From the NCBI GenBank assembly GCA_932521035.1, contig OW051495.1, forward strand, positions 10,106,001 through 10,170,000: 64,000 nt of DNA, in the 5' to 3' direction. The first letter of the stretch is position 1; each line of letters begins with the position of its first letter. The notes beneath the pieces were generated by a model. That model was not told the origin of the DNA. It saw only the letters and a list, made by a program, of their open reading frames with translations, and did no database searches. Positions 23,197 to 33,986 of the stretch are shown piece by piece. Both the position numbers and the translations under genes were made by a program. This DNA comes from Oscheius dolichura (Eukaryota; Nematoda; Chromadorea; Rhabditida; Rhabditidae).

Positions 23197-24770
23197 TTAC
23201 ATTCGTCTATAAACATTTCTTCGCACATCATCAGTTGCAAAATTATCATAGCAGCCGAATTCAGCATAAGGATTGTCGTTGGTGGACAAAGGTTTTGGTC
23301 TATTTTGATTTTCCTGAAATATGAATAAAAATAATACTATTGAAAATGTACCTGAACATAAGAAGTGTTTCTTGATGGTTGAAAAGTGTTCATTTGACGT
23401 GGTCTATCTTGATAAGTATGATCAGGCCCATTACCACGTCGACGTCCTCTGCCACCTCTTTTTTTCGGCTGCGAATGAGTAGCATCTATATATAAATATA
23501 GCTGTGAGGTAATTGTCCTAACCTGAGGTATGGGGATTCCGTTTATTTTGTTGTTGTAACTGTTGATTTTCATTGTTCGGTTGTTGGAAATGTACTCGGT
23601 GGTTATTGTTATTCCTTTTACGCGCTGTGGCGTTGTGCTGCTGCTTTACTTGCATTACAGCCCCATTGACAAATTTACTTGCCAGGTGCCGCATTTCTTT
23701 TTCATCATCACTGAAAACGACGTCTTCGTCAGACTGGTCTTCTTTATCCCAAGGCCTGAATATATTCATTATATAATTGTCAGAGATACTAACGTTGGTA
23801 GAATAACATCAATCAATTTTTTCGTACAATCTGTATCAGCAGGAGCGTAGTATAGTTCAGTACCAACGGCAACACTATCTTTCTAAAAAAAATTCTCTAA
23901 AATAATTTAAAGAGCCTACCGGAGCAGACGAGTCCAATTTGAAACAATAAATAGGCAGTTTTACAGTTCCAACAACATCACAAATAGCGCCAACAGCTTC
24001 TTTATTCTAAAAAGACCGTATTGAATAGGTGCAAAGAGATTGATGAGCGAACCTTGCTGAATAAAATTGTATCAAGGTCTAAGATTTGATTTACAACTCC
24101 TGTAGGTTTAACCATGGCTATAATTTATCAAATAAATTCCCCTCTTATTGCCACAAACATACCAACACAACCAACAATATTCTGAATATCACCTAGTTTA
24201 ACGAGGCGTGACTTATCTGAGCATTTTATGGATAGGTTTGAAATATCAGGCAAAAGAGCATATTCATCTTGTACTCTGAAAACACGATTAGTTTGTAAAA
24301 AGGACGAACTTACCCTCTCTTTTCTCGTTCTGTTCTTGCTCTTTTAGGGTCAAGGTTCCAACAATGTTCTTTTACATAGCTTTTTTGACGTCTAGATTTA
24401 GTTTTACGTAGATATCTGCAATGAACAAAAAATAAATATCTATAAAAACACCTAACTGTTTAAACTCTTCTTCAGAATCCTCTACGGATTGTATTTCATC
24501 AAGTTCTGTTTCGCTATCGGTAAATGAAGATAGGTCACCTAAGAAAGATCATTACAGAAATAAAGTTAACCTTACCAACGTCAGATGAGTCTAATGATGA
24601 TATCGATTTAGTTTTTCGGACATCAGACAATATTAGTTCAGGCTGGAATCAACATAATAAAAATGCATTTCAAACCAACTAACCCAGGTGTTACAATCTT
24701 GTGTGTATACAATATTATCTATCAAACTGTGCAGAATGCTTCTGATTTCATCTTCGGTCTTCTCTTGCAT
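23197..24770 (-). CDS. NAF1: H/ACA snoRNP assembly factor NAF1
   Basis: NAF1 helps assemble H/ACA ribonucleoproteins (pseudouridylation, telomerase RNA) by holding the place later taken by GAR1. From ATG 24770, preceded by TTTCAG, an acidic N-terminus (DSETELDEIQSVEDSEEE) is followed by a basic linker. The Gar1/Naf1 beta-barrel follows: VKPTGVVNQILDLDTILFSK, AVGAICDVVGTVKLPIYCFK, then AVGTELYYAPADTD. The C-terminal part has the conserved FRPWDKEDQSDEDVVFSDDE, a Gln/Asn-rich stretch, and an RGG-like basic patch (KKRGGRGRRRGNG). About nine small exons are separated by 40-50-base introns. The order of domains is that of NAF1 rather than GAR1. The gene is divergent from the mitochondrial TyrRS 229 bases away. 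Confidence 0.85.
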
Positions 24771-24999
24771 TCTGAAATATAGATAGATTTCACAGCGACA
24801 TAGAAAGGAAGGAGTTTCCAGAGTAATGAATAAACCGGAATGTAGAATGTTGAATGTAGCGCGCCTAGGAAAATGTAATATGCAGTTTCGCGTTCCAATC
24901 CCTCCAATTCACGTATCCTAGACATTTCATTGACTTATTTTCCCAAAAAATATCTTGCTTTCTTTTTTTCGGCTGTATTGATTGCTTTTTTTAGCCACA

Positions 25000-26736
25000 A
25001 TGAAAATTACAACGTCATCTTTACGTGTTTTGATCTATAAAAGGATGCTATATTCGAAAAGGTAAGCATTTTTTGCTAGATTGCATCAGCGGTTTTTAGA
25101 CATACCCATATAGCTGCATATACAACAGAATTAGAACGACGGTCACTATTGAAGAAAACTTATCCTACTGGTTTGCTCTCAAATTGGGAAGAAATGACAC
25201 GGTATCAAAACTTCTTTTATATTTATATCCAACAGTTAGCAAATTACCACCCAGCTTGTATGCAGGCTTTGACCCAACAGCGGATAGCTTACATATTGGA
25301 AATTTATTAATTTTATTGAATTTGATCAGAGGTTTGTTCAGCATCACTTCTTGACAAGTAGATTTCAGGAGCACATTTTGATTGCTGTCCTATAGCTCTT
25401 GTTGGCGGATATACGGCGTTAATAGGTGATCCCAGTGGAAGAAAGACAGGTTCCTTTAACAAAGGATACCATTATTTTTATTGAAGCACGAGATCCTATT
25501 GATAAAGAAAGAATACAGAAGAACACTGACGCTATTACTGAACAAATAAAGAAGATAGGCGAAAATTGTTTAAAAGGTACAGGAAAAGAACTTGTAATGA
25601 TCAATAATTCTGAATGGTATAGAGGGGTAAACTATTCTTTGTTCACATGTTCAATTTCTTTTAGCGTAACGAAGAAACATATTTGGATATTTTTGAAGGT
25701 CACAATGTAGGAAAAATGCTGAGGATGGGGCCTATAAAGGTAGCCCCAGCGATCCATATTTTATAATTTTTGATAGAGCAGACTGAGTGAACAAGAAGAC
25801 GAACTTCCTTTGAAAGAGTTTCTTTATCAGACATATCAGGCATTTGATTGGGTGCAGCTTGCTGACCGATTTAATTGCTTGTTTCAGGCAAGTCAACATA
25901 ATCTTTTTAATGTTTCAAATTGCAGATAGGTGGTTCTGACCAATTAGGCCACCTTGATTTTGGTGCTCATCATATTAAACGTGTGCGAAACAAAGCTTTT
26001 GCTGCGGGAATATGCCTGCCTTTACTAATAGATAAAGATGGAAACAAATTAGGAAAATCAGTCGGTGGAGGAGTGTGGCTGTCTGCTGAGAAAACATCAC
26101 CCTTTCATTTCTACCAATTTTTTCGCCAACTTCATGACGATGAAGCAGCCGATTTACTATTCAAATTTAGGTAACTTTTTTGAGTGCCTTATATTTGCTT
26201 TAGTCTAAAACCATACGAAGAGGTTGTTGATATCATTAACAAGCACAAGCAACAGCTTGGGAAATGGGTTGCGCAGGATGCTTTGGCCACTGAACTAACG
26301 CGGTACGTGCATGGCGAACAAGGCTTAGAAAATGCTCAACGTTGTTCAAGAATAGTTTTTCAAGGTTAACACACGCTTTTAACATAAGTATCACGCTGTT
26401 AAGGATCTATTGAAGAAGCTAAAACTCTTCGGGCAGAGGAACTTCTCACATTATTTGGAAACCCATTAAAAACGGAAATATCGGAAATTAAAATGATGGG
26501 CGACCTTGCCGACGCTACTCGTCGGGATGCTCAAAGAGGAAGCATTCTCATGACAAAAGGAGCCTTTAGGGTTAATGGAGAAAAGGCACCGTTTTAAGAC
26601 TTTTTTCAACCTTGTTTGATAGGCATTAAATCCTCAACAGAAATTTGACGCGACAACGACTATTCTTCCGAACACGCCCGGACTGCTTTTGGTATCCTGG
26701 GGAAAGCGAAACATCCAGTTAGTACAGCTGATATAG
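25000..26736 (+). CDS. YARS2: mitochondrial tyrosyl-tRNA synthetase
   Basis: Charges mitochondrial tRNA-Tyr. The start MKITTSSLRVLIYKRMLY is basic and suits a mitochondrial presequence. The class I core follows: PPSLYAGFDPTADSLHIGNL (HIGH signature as HIGN), IALVGGYTALIGDPSGRKT, then NTDAITEQIKKIGENCLKGT, and WVQLADRFNCLFQ. IGGSDQLGHLDFGAHHIKRV comes next, and the KMSKS equivalent is DGNKLGKSVGGGVW. The C-terminal region ends FDATTTILPNTPGLLLVSWG, where the S4-like RNA-binding domain of the family lies. About nine exons. The intron after EEMTR uses the acceptor CAGTTAG. The next gene (eIF3m) starts only 179 bases downstream on the same strand, so the two may share an operon. Confidence 0.92.
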
Positions 26737-26915
26737 ATTTTTTAATTGTTTGTTGTAATTAACAGTAGTATAATTGTTAGCAGTACAAACGTTGTTCTTG
26801 TTTGATTTTATTTTACGGGTATAAATCATTGTTCAACGGCTATTATTTTTTGTACTAATGTTTTATCGTTGAAATTTCTCATAATTTTTAATTTGTTCAT
26901 TTATTTTTACTGTAG

Positions 26916-28378
26916 ATGGCAGACCATAAAACGCTCCCCGTTTTTGCCTACGCTGAAGAACTTCCTCAGCTTGCTGATATTCGTGCTTATTTGAATGGAT
27001 TAGGAGCTACCTTGGATCCAAAAGGTTGGAACCCATTGTTTCTGGAAGCTATTAATGATTTTAGGCCCTGAAAATATTGTTGATAATCTTGTGGAAGTCA
27101 GTGGCTCGCTTGGTTTTCTTGGACAACGCACTCCTAGCGATATTGATGCCGTTCTAAACTCGGTTTGCTCTCTCATTGTCACAATTGGTGCTGATGAAGT
27201 CCCTATTGTAGTGGAGACTTTTTGCAAATCGTTGAATCCAGAGCACTTCAAGGGAAATGGATGGGGAACAAATGTATGATACTAATGTATTACTTTATCT
27301 TGAATTTATAGGGTGGAAATGTTGTTAGGGTATTGTCTAACCTGTTCCATGGATTTGCCACGCTTCCCAGAACTCAGAAGGTTGTTTATCAACAGCTTAT
27401 AGAAATGGCCCGTGAAGCACGTTTGATTGGAGAAATCGATTGTCGTGTTGAGGTTACTGTTTTACGGTGCAGAAGTTACAAATTAATTTTAGACTTTGGA
27501 AGAGCATTTCAAGTTGTGGAATAGTACCGTTGAAGAAAAACGTGTCATTCTCCGTCAAATTCATGCTGCCCTTCTCCATGATTCACGTGCTGATCAAGCT
27601 GCCAAAGTATCCACACTTTTTATGAATCGTAACGTGTATTTGAGGTTATGCTTATGCTTCTGGGAACTTATACTGATGATGACGCTTTTAATGCTCGTGA
27701 AGATGCTACTGAATGCGTGCGAACTGCAGTTGTTGATCCAAAGTCGTTTTCATTTGATCAGCTTCAACGACTTAGTGCCGTCAGAGCTCTTCAAAAGGTT
27801 TGCGAATTCTGTTCATATTATTTTCTTCTTTTAGTCGGATCCTCTAATGCATACCGCCTTAGAAATTTTTATCAACGGCACTCTCAAAGATTACAAGGAC
27901 TTCGTTGGAAAGCATCCTGACTTTATCTCCCAGAAATTGCGTGTGGACGAATCTATTTTGTTGAAGAAAATTCGCCTCCTGACTCTTATGACAATTGCCG
28001 AAAGCAACAATGTAAGTTGAAGTTACACGGTGTTCAAAGTGCTTCGGTTTTAGGTGATTGCGCTTGAAGAACTGTCCAACAAACTGGAATTACCCAACGA
28101 TGAAGAATTAGAAGAATTCATTATTGAAGCTCTTCAAGTTAATGCTATAACTGTAAGAACCATCAACTCGTGCTTACAATAATGTTCAGGGAAAAATGAA
28201 TGAAATAACTCGTGAACTGCATGTGACATCTTACCAGCATCGCAAATTTGGCAAAGAACAATGGATCTCTCTTCAGAAGCGGCTTGAGACTTTGATTAGT
28301 AATCTAGAGACAACCCAGGGCAACATTGAAAACATCAATACTATCATGGACGACCAGTTGGCCGGAATTGTAGCCTAA
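26916..28378 (+). CDS. EIF3M: eukaryotic translation initiation factor 3 subunit M
   Basis: A PCI-domain subunit of eIF3. From ATG 26916, right after a TGTAG acceptor, the reading gives [20 protein letters not shown]. Helical repeats follow ([60 protein letters not shown]). The PCI module is [40 protein letters not shown] and the winged-helix end [22 protein letters not shown]-terminal coiled coil ends at TAA 28378. FGKEQW is the conserved FGKQQW of human EIF3M. The C. elegans ortholog, cif-1, also serves the COP9 complex. The gene lies 179 bases after the TyrRS gene; an AATAAA lies at 28441. Confidence 0.9.
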
Positions 28379-28479
28379 ATTGATCATTTTACTGTTTGAG
28401 ATAAATCCAAAAAAACTGTTGTCTGTTGACTATTCTTATGAAATAAATTATGGAAGGTTGACTTCTTCTTATTGGATTC

Positions 28480-28665
28480 ATGACTAGAAAACTCAGCGCG
28501 TCTGCCGTTGATCGAGATTCCGGGCATTTTGGACCGGCTGATGATGAAGGTGGTCATGGTAAGACAACGGTAGGGAACGAGGCGAGGGCCATTACAGACA
28601 AAATTAAGATTTCCCGGATGAAATGGACTATAAAACAGTTTTTCCTCCCAATTTACTCCCTCTGA
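28480..28665 (+). CDS. small hypothetical protein
   Basis: Open from ATG 28480 to TGA 28665, 102 bases after the stop of eIF3m on the same strand. The N-terminal half is polar and acidic (LSASAVDRDSGHFGPADDEG), the C-terminal half basic and hydrophobic (KWTIKQFFLPIYSL). A GT-AG pair (about 28561-28599, 39 bases, in frame) could remove the middle. The N-terminus looks like real coding text, but I cannot tell whether the protein ends here or continues into the exon at 28986. Spacing would suit a downstream operon gene. Confidence 0.35.
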   Translation: MTRKLSASAVDRDSGHFGPADDEGGHGKTTVGNEARAITDKIKISRMKWTIKQFFLPIYSL

Positions 28666-28985
28666 GTCAACTTGGCTTTTGGCACTTTTTTACGAGTCGT
28701 CTTTTCAGTCTTCTTTTGCTGATGTTCTACAGCTACATTCATGAATGAATTCATCAAAGGCAACACATTTTCGATCCAGGAAACTGTTATAGTCCGTTTT
28801 TCCAACGGATATGTCACATGATTTAAAGGTCTGTCGCGCATCCGCTGTGGGACCAGCCTCTTCCTAAATGGTCTCGCAACGGAGATGTGCCGTGAAATTT
28901 GAACTCGTAACATCCGTTGGAAACGGACTATACCATGCTTTTTATTCGGGGAAAGAACACGCGACGGCAGGGTCAACATCTTCAT
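28656..28985 (-). CDS. uncertain basic open frame across an inverted repeat
   Basis: An uninterrupted minus-strand frame of 110 codons, very basic, ending KKTEKTTRKKVPKAKLTQRE. Most of its middle is the inverted-repeat element at 28789-28931, which argues that the frame may be chance. The C-terminal part (ITVSWIENVLPLMNSFMNVA) lies outside the repeat. No recognised domain. Confidence 0.2.
28789..28931. repeat. MITE-like inverted repeat, 143 bases
   Basis: The left end at 28789-28810 (starting ATAGTCCGTTT, ending CCAACGGAT) and the right end at 28912-28931 (ATCCGTTGGAAACGGACTAT) are reverse complements except for two extra T in the left arm. The element lies between two small open frames. Confidence 0.75.
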
Positions 28986-29216
28986 ATGTTACGCAAATTC
29001 GATGAAATTGGTACCAAGCGATTGGACTTATTGAGATCAAGCCAGCAAAACAAAATCTGCCGTCCGGCGCAAAGTGCTGTTTTTGAAAATCTGTACATCA
29101 CATTCCAATGCGCTTTTTTATTGTTTTCTATTGTTTTTGTTATCTTCTTTGCTTGTCTTGCTTACTTCTTACATCAGTGTGATAAAATAAAGGAAAAGAG
29201 GAATAATACGCGCTAG
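28986..29216 (+). CDS. small single-pass membrane protein
   Basis: From ATG 28986 the frame gives MLRKFDEIGTKRLDLLRSSQ, a short polar segment, then one strong transmembrane helix (LYITFQCAFLLFSIVFVIFF and beyond) and a basic Lys/Arg/Asn-rich tail ending at TAG 29216. About 76 residues. It could be a stand-alone small protein or the last exon of the gene beginning at 28480, with the inverted-repeat element lying in the intron. An AATAAA-like motif (GATAAAATAAAGG) overlaps the last codons. No family recognised. Confidence 0.4.
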   Translation: MLRKFDEIGTKRLDLLRSSQQNKICRPAQSAVFENLYITFQCAFLLFSIVFVIFFACLAYFLHQCDKIKEKRNNTR

Positions 29217-29409
29217 AATGAGACACAAAAAGGGAGTTTTCGCTATGTTTTGATCAAAATCTTTTAATTTTATCTTTATTTGCATTCTTTCTCGTCTTGC
29301 GCTCTTTCTAGCTAATCGTCAGCATCAGCATATTATAACCGTATAGCTTGTAACACAACAAAATAATAGTGTAATTTTATCATTTAGACATCGTCTGTGG
29401 TACTGGAGG

Positions 29410-30111
29410 ATGACGCGAGAGCTAAACGCGTCAATTGTAGCCGTTAATTCGGCTCAAACATACGCTGAGTAAGGCAATTATTTTGTAGAAGCAATCTTTT
29501 TTTTCTAGATATGTAAAAGCTCTTACGACAAGTGATGGCAATTTTAGTGCTGACAAATACATATCGTAAGGTTGATTTCGGCTTCCACTATTTTTTAGGG
29601 CTAGAACTGCTCTTTCATCTTATTCAATGACACCTCCATCCACTCCTGTATATTCACCTGTACAGCCCTACATTGAGAGCTACTCACCGCAGCCTTTCTC
29701 TTTTTACGGATCTTATGAGCAACAGCCGTAATTAAACATTTTCGCTTTATATAGTCTCGGATTCAGAAGAGTGGCCAAAACTACAAGAAAGAGAGGAAAT
29801 GGTCAACTAAAAACTACAAGGAACCATCCTTACGGAAATTCTCGTCCGAAGTCAAAAAAGAAGATGTATGTTTTTCTAAATACAATTGCTTAATTATTTG
29901 TAGTAGCGAGGAAGAGCTCAATGAGCGTCTTTGTCGCCGTGAGGACAAGAAGAGAATGCTGAAGAGCGAATTTGATTTGGACTCAACTAACAATATGGTG
30001 CTGCATGAAATACCAATTAAAAAAGAGGAAATGTCCTACGCTGATGAAGTCAATAATGCTGTAGCTGCAATCCTCTGTGATCCAGACAAAAGTCTTGTCG
30101 ACCGTATGTAA
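29410..30111 (+). CDS. nuclear-type basic/acidic protein, family unknown
   Basis: Five exons with frame-preserving GT-AG introns. The start MTRELNASIVAVNSAQTYAE is followed by YVKALTTSDGNFSADKYISA, a Pro/Ser/Tyr-rich segment (MTPPSTPVYSPVQPYIESYS), then a very basic region (LGFRRVAKTTRKRGNGQLKT, RPKSKKK) and a charged helix (SEEELNERLCRREDKKRMLK). The end is acidic (NNAVAAILCDPDKSLVDRM). About 185 residues. The basic patch suggests a nuclear localisation signal or nucleic-acid binding, and the middle resembles an activation region, but I find no definite DNA-binding motif. The start follows a CATTTAG acceptor by a few codons. Confidence 0.55.
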
Positions 30112-30210
30112 GATCTTATATTAATTTATCGACTATAAGTAGTATAACTATGTTTTATCTTTTTACCGCATGATTTAATAAAATTACAGAAAACTGTTTA
30201 CTATCAGCTT

Positions 30211-31136
30211 TCAGTAAGGAAGCTCTTCACCGGTCATAGCATCTATGTACTGGCCATTTCTTTCTTTGCTCAGCTCGTGGAAGAGTTTTACAAGTCTTTC
30301 GGCCGACTCCTCAACCTAAAAGGTCGTCTTTGTCTTGTAAGAATTATCCCTTACCGTCGTTGGCGCATCTTTTCCTCCCATATCAGTGCGCACCCATCCA
30401 GGATGATAGGCAGCTGACAGGATCTTGTCGTTTTCCAGATCTTTAGCCATACACTTGGACAGAGCATTTACTGCTGACTGTAGGAATGATGTAATTTTCA
30501 GTCTCGGAAAAGATTACCTTGCTCATAGAGTAGCCGAGGTTAGCTCTTTCAGTGGATCCTTGTTCAGCAATATCACGACTGATAGAGCCTAGATTAGAAG
30601 ACAGGTTCACAATTTTTGCTCCTTCTGGTGATTTCGCTGCCTTTTTCAAAAGGGGCAAGAAGTGCTGAAACGTTGTTTGAATGGAAGTATTCAAAGGTTA
30701 CCTGGATGACAATGACATAGGAGATGGCGTTGACTTCAAGTTGATCACGAAGAATTTCACGATCCGGCTTTTGGTCAGTGTTTATTTCGTGCATTACTCC
30801 GGCGTTGTTTACAAGTAGGTTCAGTCCAGAGTCTCCAACAATCTTTTCAACCTTTTAAAAGTAGTTCATGCTTCAGAAGCTAGCTCACATCTTGTACGGC
30901 GTTCCGGATAGATTTATCACATCGAATTTCCATTTTAATGATGCTTAAACGGGCGCCTTTTAATTGTTGCAGCTCCTAAAATCCCCTTCCGATTCTTTTA
31001 ACGTGAAACTCACATCAGCATCGTCGGGATCCCTACAAGAGGCGATAACATGCTTTACACAGTCCTTTTTCAACAGTTCTCGGACTATTCCAAGTCCAAT
31101 TCCGCGGTTAGCTCCAGTTACAAGTACACTGCACAT
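30211..31136 (-). CDS. short-chain dehydrogenase/reductase, paralog of the gene at 19571
   Basis: From ATG 31136: MCSVLVTGANRGIGLGIVRE holds the TGxxxGIG cofactor motif. LNLLVNNAGVMHEINTD, FLPLLKKAAKSPEGAKIVNL, LSSNLGSISRDIAEQGS and YSMSK (catalytic Tyr and Lys) follow. The end has YHPGWVRTDMGGKDAPTTVE and closes MTGEELPY at TGA 30211. It matches the SDR at 19571-20690 exon for exon, so the two arose by duplication of one C-factor/sniffer-type gene, yet this copy is AT-rich in third positions like its local neighbours. A TATAAATA on the minus strand at 31248-31255 fits a core promoter. Confidence 0.88.
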
Positions 31137-31600
31137 TCTGAAAGGAAAAAAAATGACTGGGAACAATGGCAGATAGGGGAAAATATTTCTAGTCCGTCGA
31201 GAAATAGAAAGAAAATAAGAGCGAGTCCAGAAGAGTGGAGGGTGGCGTATTTATATGAGGATCCGAGTAAACAGGCAAGCGAAAGAGCAAAAGAACAAAT
31301 AGATTATATATAGTGTTGTTTTGGCAGAGAGTTGTCAACAACGAGAATGTTGTGTCTTATTATGACTGAAAATATTGAACTTTTAGAGCTAATTAGACTT
31401 TGAAATTTGTTGAAACTCTATTTTTATCGAAATATTTCGTATAAAAGACGCTACTTTTCTTTTACCATAGAGAACAAATGGTAAAAAGTCCTTTCTTCTC
31501 TCTTTTACATTGATTGAGAGCAAAATATAAATAAATCGAGATAAAAATGACTTTATTCGGTGAAATACAATTAAAAATAGCAATTTTCTTCGTTTGCTGT
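31137..31600. other. promoter of the SDR and 3' flank of the peroxiredoxin
   Basis: Holds the TATAAATA motif (31248-31255, minus strand). A minus-strand open frame that runs through 31389-31757 is largely an artefact of AT-rich sequence; only its upstream part, in another frame, is the last peroxiredoxin exon. Confidence 0.5.
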
Positions 31601-32611
31601 CTAAACGGCTTGAGACTGATGTACAAAACGTAAATAATTTTTGCCACTGGGTAAGTGTTTCGTTGAAAAGTCTCCAAATATCTCCTTGGCCTGGAAACAC
31701 AGTCAAATTTGAGAAAGAACCGTAAACATCCGTTGACTTTTTTCGATTGTCATGCACCCGCTTAATCTCGACAGTAAATGCACCAAATTGTTTTGACTAA
31801 AGAAATCTCTGCCGTGATCTTACGAGTGCAGCGGATAGTCAAACTGCCGAGATCTTACGGGTGCGAGAATTTTAAAACTGTTCTTCTTACCCTCTCATCG
31901 GAGACATTTGGCTGTACCATACAGTCGCCCTTCGGCTCCCAGCCTTCCGGAGTAGCAACTGGTTGATGGGCTGCCAACTGAAGGGAGTCTATCACCCTCA
32001 GAATCTCCCTAAACTTCTCATCTTTCTTCTAACAAATGGTAGTACTGAAAGTCTCGTCCCGTGGTGGATGGATAGAGTATCATGGCTTTGAGAGTCTTCT
32101 TCGGACTAATGATGAACACCGCTCGGGCTGTCAGTGGCTGTCCGTCTCGTCCAATCTCATCTGGATCTAACATATCCAAATGAGCCGCCAGTTGACGCCG
32201 TTCATCAGCTATTATTTCGAACGGGAAATAGTCAGCTGGGATCGATTTTGAGAGAAAAGAGGGGATTTACGATTGGTCTCCTCCTCCATTCCCAGCGTCT
32301 TAGCGTATTCACAGATATCCGGGATCCATTTCTGATGATCCTCTACGCTGTCACAACTCAAAGCCACCATCTTGACCTTCCTCTTGAAGAATTCCTGGGA
32401 CAGGAGGACGGCTCTAGCCAGTTCGGTAGTACAGACGGGGGTGAAGTCAGCCGGGTGGGAGAAGAGGACGGCCCAACTGGAAGGGGGGCAGTTGAGAGGG
32501 ATAAAAACAGAATGAGACTCACTTTCCCACTCCCATCCAATTATGGAAACTGTTGATTGTTCCTTTGTTCGTGAGGGCCTTGAAATCGGGGAAGATATCG
32601 CCGAGTTTCAT
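31601..32611 (-). CDS. PRDX6: 1-Cys peroxiredoxin (PRDX6 type)
   Basis: Reduces peroxides with one peroxidatic cysteine. From ATG 32611: MKLGDIFPDFKALTNKGTIN, then WAVLFSHPADFTPVCTTELA with the catalytic Cys in FTPVCTTE, VALSCDSVEDHQKWIPDICE, PDYFPFEIIADERRQLAAHL, GMEEETN, and MLDPDEIGRDGQPLTARAVF. Next are ILYPSTTGRDF and, after a 37-base intron, QEILRVIDSLQLAAHQPVAT. The last exon lies about 200 bases further down, after TTTCCAG near 31690: AKEIFGDFSTKHLPSGKNYL to TAG 31601, matching the PRDX6 C-terminus. The mammalian lipase motif GDSWG at the N-terminal turn is replaced by a sequence reading GVGNWA, so the phospholipase activity known in mammals is unlikely. Confidence 0.9.
31809..31863 (+). 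repeat. two tandem copies of the dispersed element, in an intron
   Basis: Copies at 31809-31828 (diverged) and 31844-31863 (CTGCCGAGATCTTACGGGTG, identical to 21155-21174), in the last intron of the peroxiredoxin gene. Confidence 0.75.
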
Positions 32612-33438
32612 TTTCTGGAACAAAAAGAAGTCAACCTGGATTAGAGTTACTGGGGGAGGTATAGCATGGGAAATATTGATATTCTTATGAGAAAACGGAT
32701 CCAATCTGACTAGTCTTTGAAAAGGAAAACAATGGAACAAAAGCTTCTCGAGAAACGGAAGATGACCTAATCAAAGTGAGGTCTTTCTGTTTGTTTTGAT
32801 CAGTTCTTCCCCCTTCTGATAAGGCAATAAATATTTACCGGTCGCAATGGTCTTTGTTCAACTGGTACTGGCCCTTCCGGGGGTTACACAGTTTGGACTA
32901 GGCTTTTACCAAGGGTTTGGAGCTGGGAGGCCCAGCCGAATTAGTGAAGACTTTACATTTTCGCCTGCTGTTGTAGCCGAGTATATTATATATTTAGGGT
33001 GGCCTGATATCTCTGATAGACTCTAAAGTCGAGGCTTCTCACCACCCCCAACAACCTATTATTTCCTATGAAATTTTAGATATTCGTGAATAAAAATAGA
33101 GTACTCTAGGAAGATTGACCGCTTTTCTTCTCCCTTACTTTCGTTATTTTGTATCTGCCAACAATTTACGGGTGGAGCAACCCGCAGCCCAGCCTCAACG
33201 CGAGTAAACAGCCCGATATCGCTTCTTTCTAATTTTTCTACGTCGCTTTCAGCCCTTTTCTTCTTCAATTCAATATTTTCCTCTCTATGGCTGACAAGGC
33301 TCCCTCGTCCCCTGTCCCAATAACCGCGCCCCATCTGCCCCTTGGCAAACATCCAACTCGCGCCTGTTTAAAACCCGATTTTTCCCATCATTATCCCTGC
33401 CGTGCCGTATATTTTCCCGAAATTGATGACCTTTTCAG
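32612..33438. other. divergent upstream region
   Basis: Between the peroxiredoxin (minus) and lin-52 (plus). No coding frame with start and domain. The final bases, TTTTCAG directly before the lin-52 ATG, are an acceptor with no upstream coding exon, as expected for a spliced-leader site. Confidence 0.4.
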
Positions 33439-33894
33439 ATGTCTAATGGCCAATATTCATCGAATCGAGAGGCTGAACTGTATTGCAATGAGGTCATTGC
33501 TCCGGACACGAAGGAGTTCCCCGAGACGTTGACAGGAGTCTGGCACTTGAACAGCTATGATGTGAGCTTATTTATCCATATTTTAACACTAAATTACATT
33601 ATAAATAGTGAAAAAGATATGGGCAATATTTCAGGTTCTCCAGCCAGGCGGCCGTCCTCCTACCTTTAGAACCGATCTGGAACCGGAGGATGTCAAACTG
33701 GTCAATGGTAAGGCTCCTAATTACTAGAGAATAGTCTATTTTGTTTATTTTTAGAGCTGGGAAGACTCTCCCCCGACCAATTGATGGAATACATCCGCCA
33801 CCTCCAAAGCAACGCCTTCTCCTTAGGAATAGAAGAGTCCAAACAGTTCTCCAAGGCTAAAGTCCTCCAGATTTTTAAGCAACGCGATTCCTAA
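33439..33894 (+). CDS. lin-52: DREAM/MuvB complex subunit LIN-52
   Basis: LIN-52 links the MuvB core to the retinoblastoma-like pocket protein in the DREAM repressor of cell-cycle genes. The ATG follows TTTTCAG directly. Exon 1 contains ELYCNEVI, a perfect LxCxE pocket-binding motif (L-Y-C-N-E), and PETLTGVWHL. Exon 2 gives GGRPPTFRTDLEPEDVKLVN. Exon 3 gives ELGRLSPDQLMEYIRHLQSN and AFSLGIEESKQFSKAKVLQI. The last helix pair matches human LIN52 (KELGSLTTANLMEKVRGLQN, YQLGLDESREMTRGKFL). Human LIN52 has LxSxE and needs phosphorylation; nematode LIN-52 is known for LxCxE, and this one follows the nematode form. Length of about 110 residues is normal. Confidence 0.85.
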
Positions 33895-33986
33895 CCATGT
33901 TTACACGGTGTATACAAAGGATAAACTTTATTACATTAGTCACATTTCACCGTATTATTTAAATAGAGAGATCAGGCGGGATATGG

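Noticed and set aside
31389..31757. 122-codon minus-strand frame near the peroxiredoxin end
   Set aside because: A different frame there encodes the PRDX6 C-terminal exon (KHLPSGKNYL), which explains the region.
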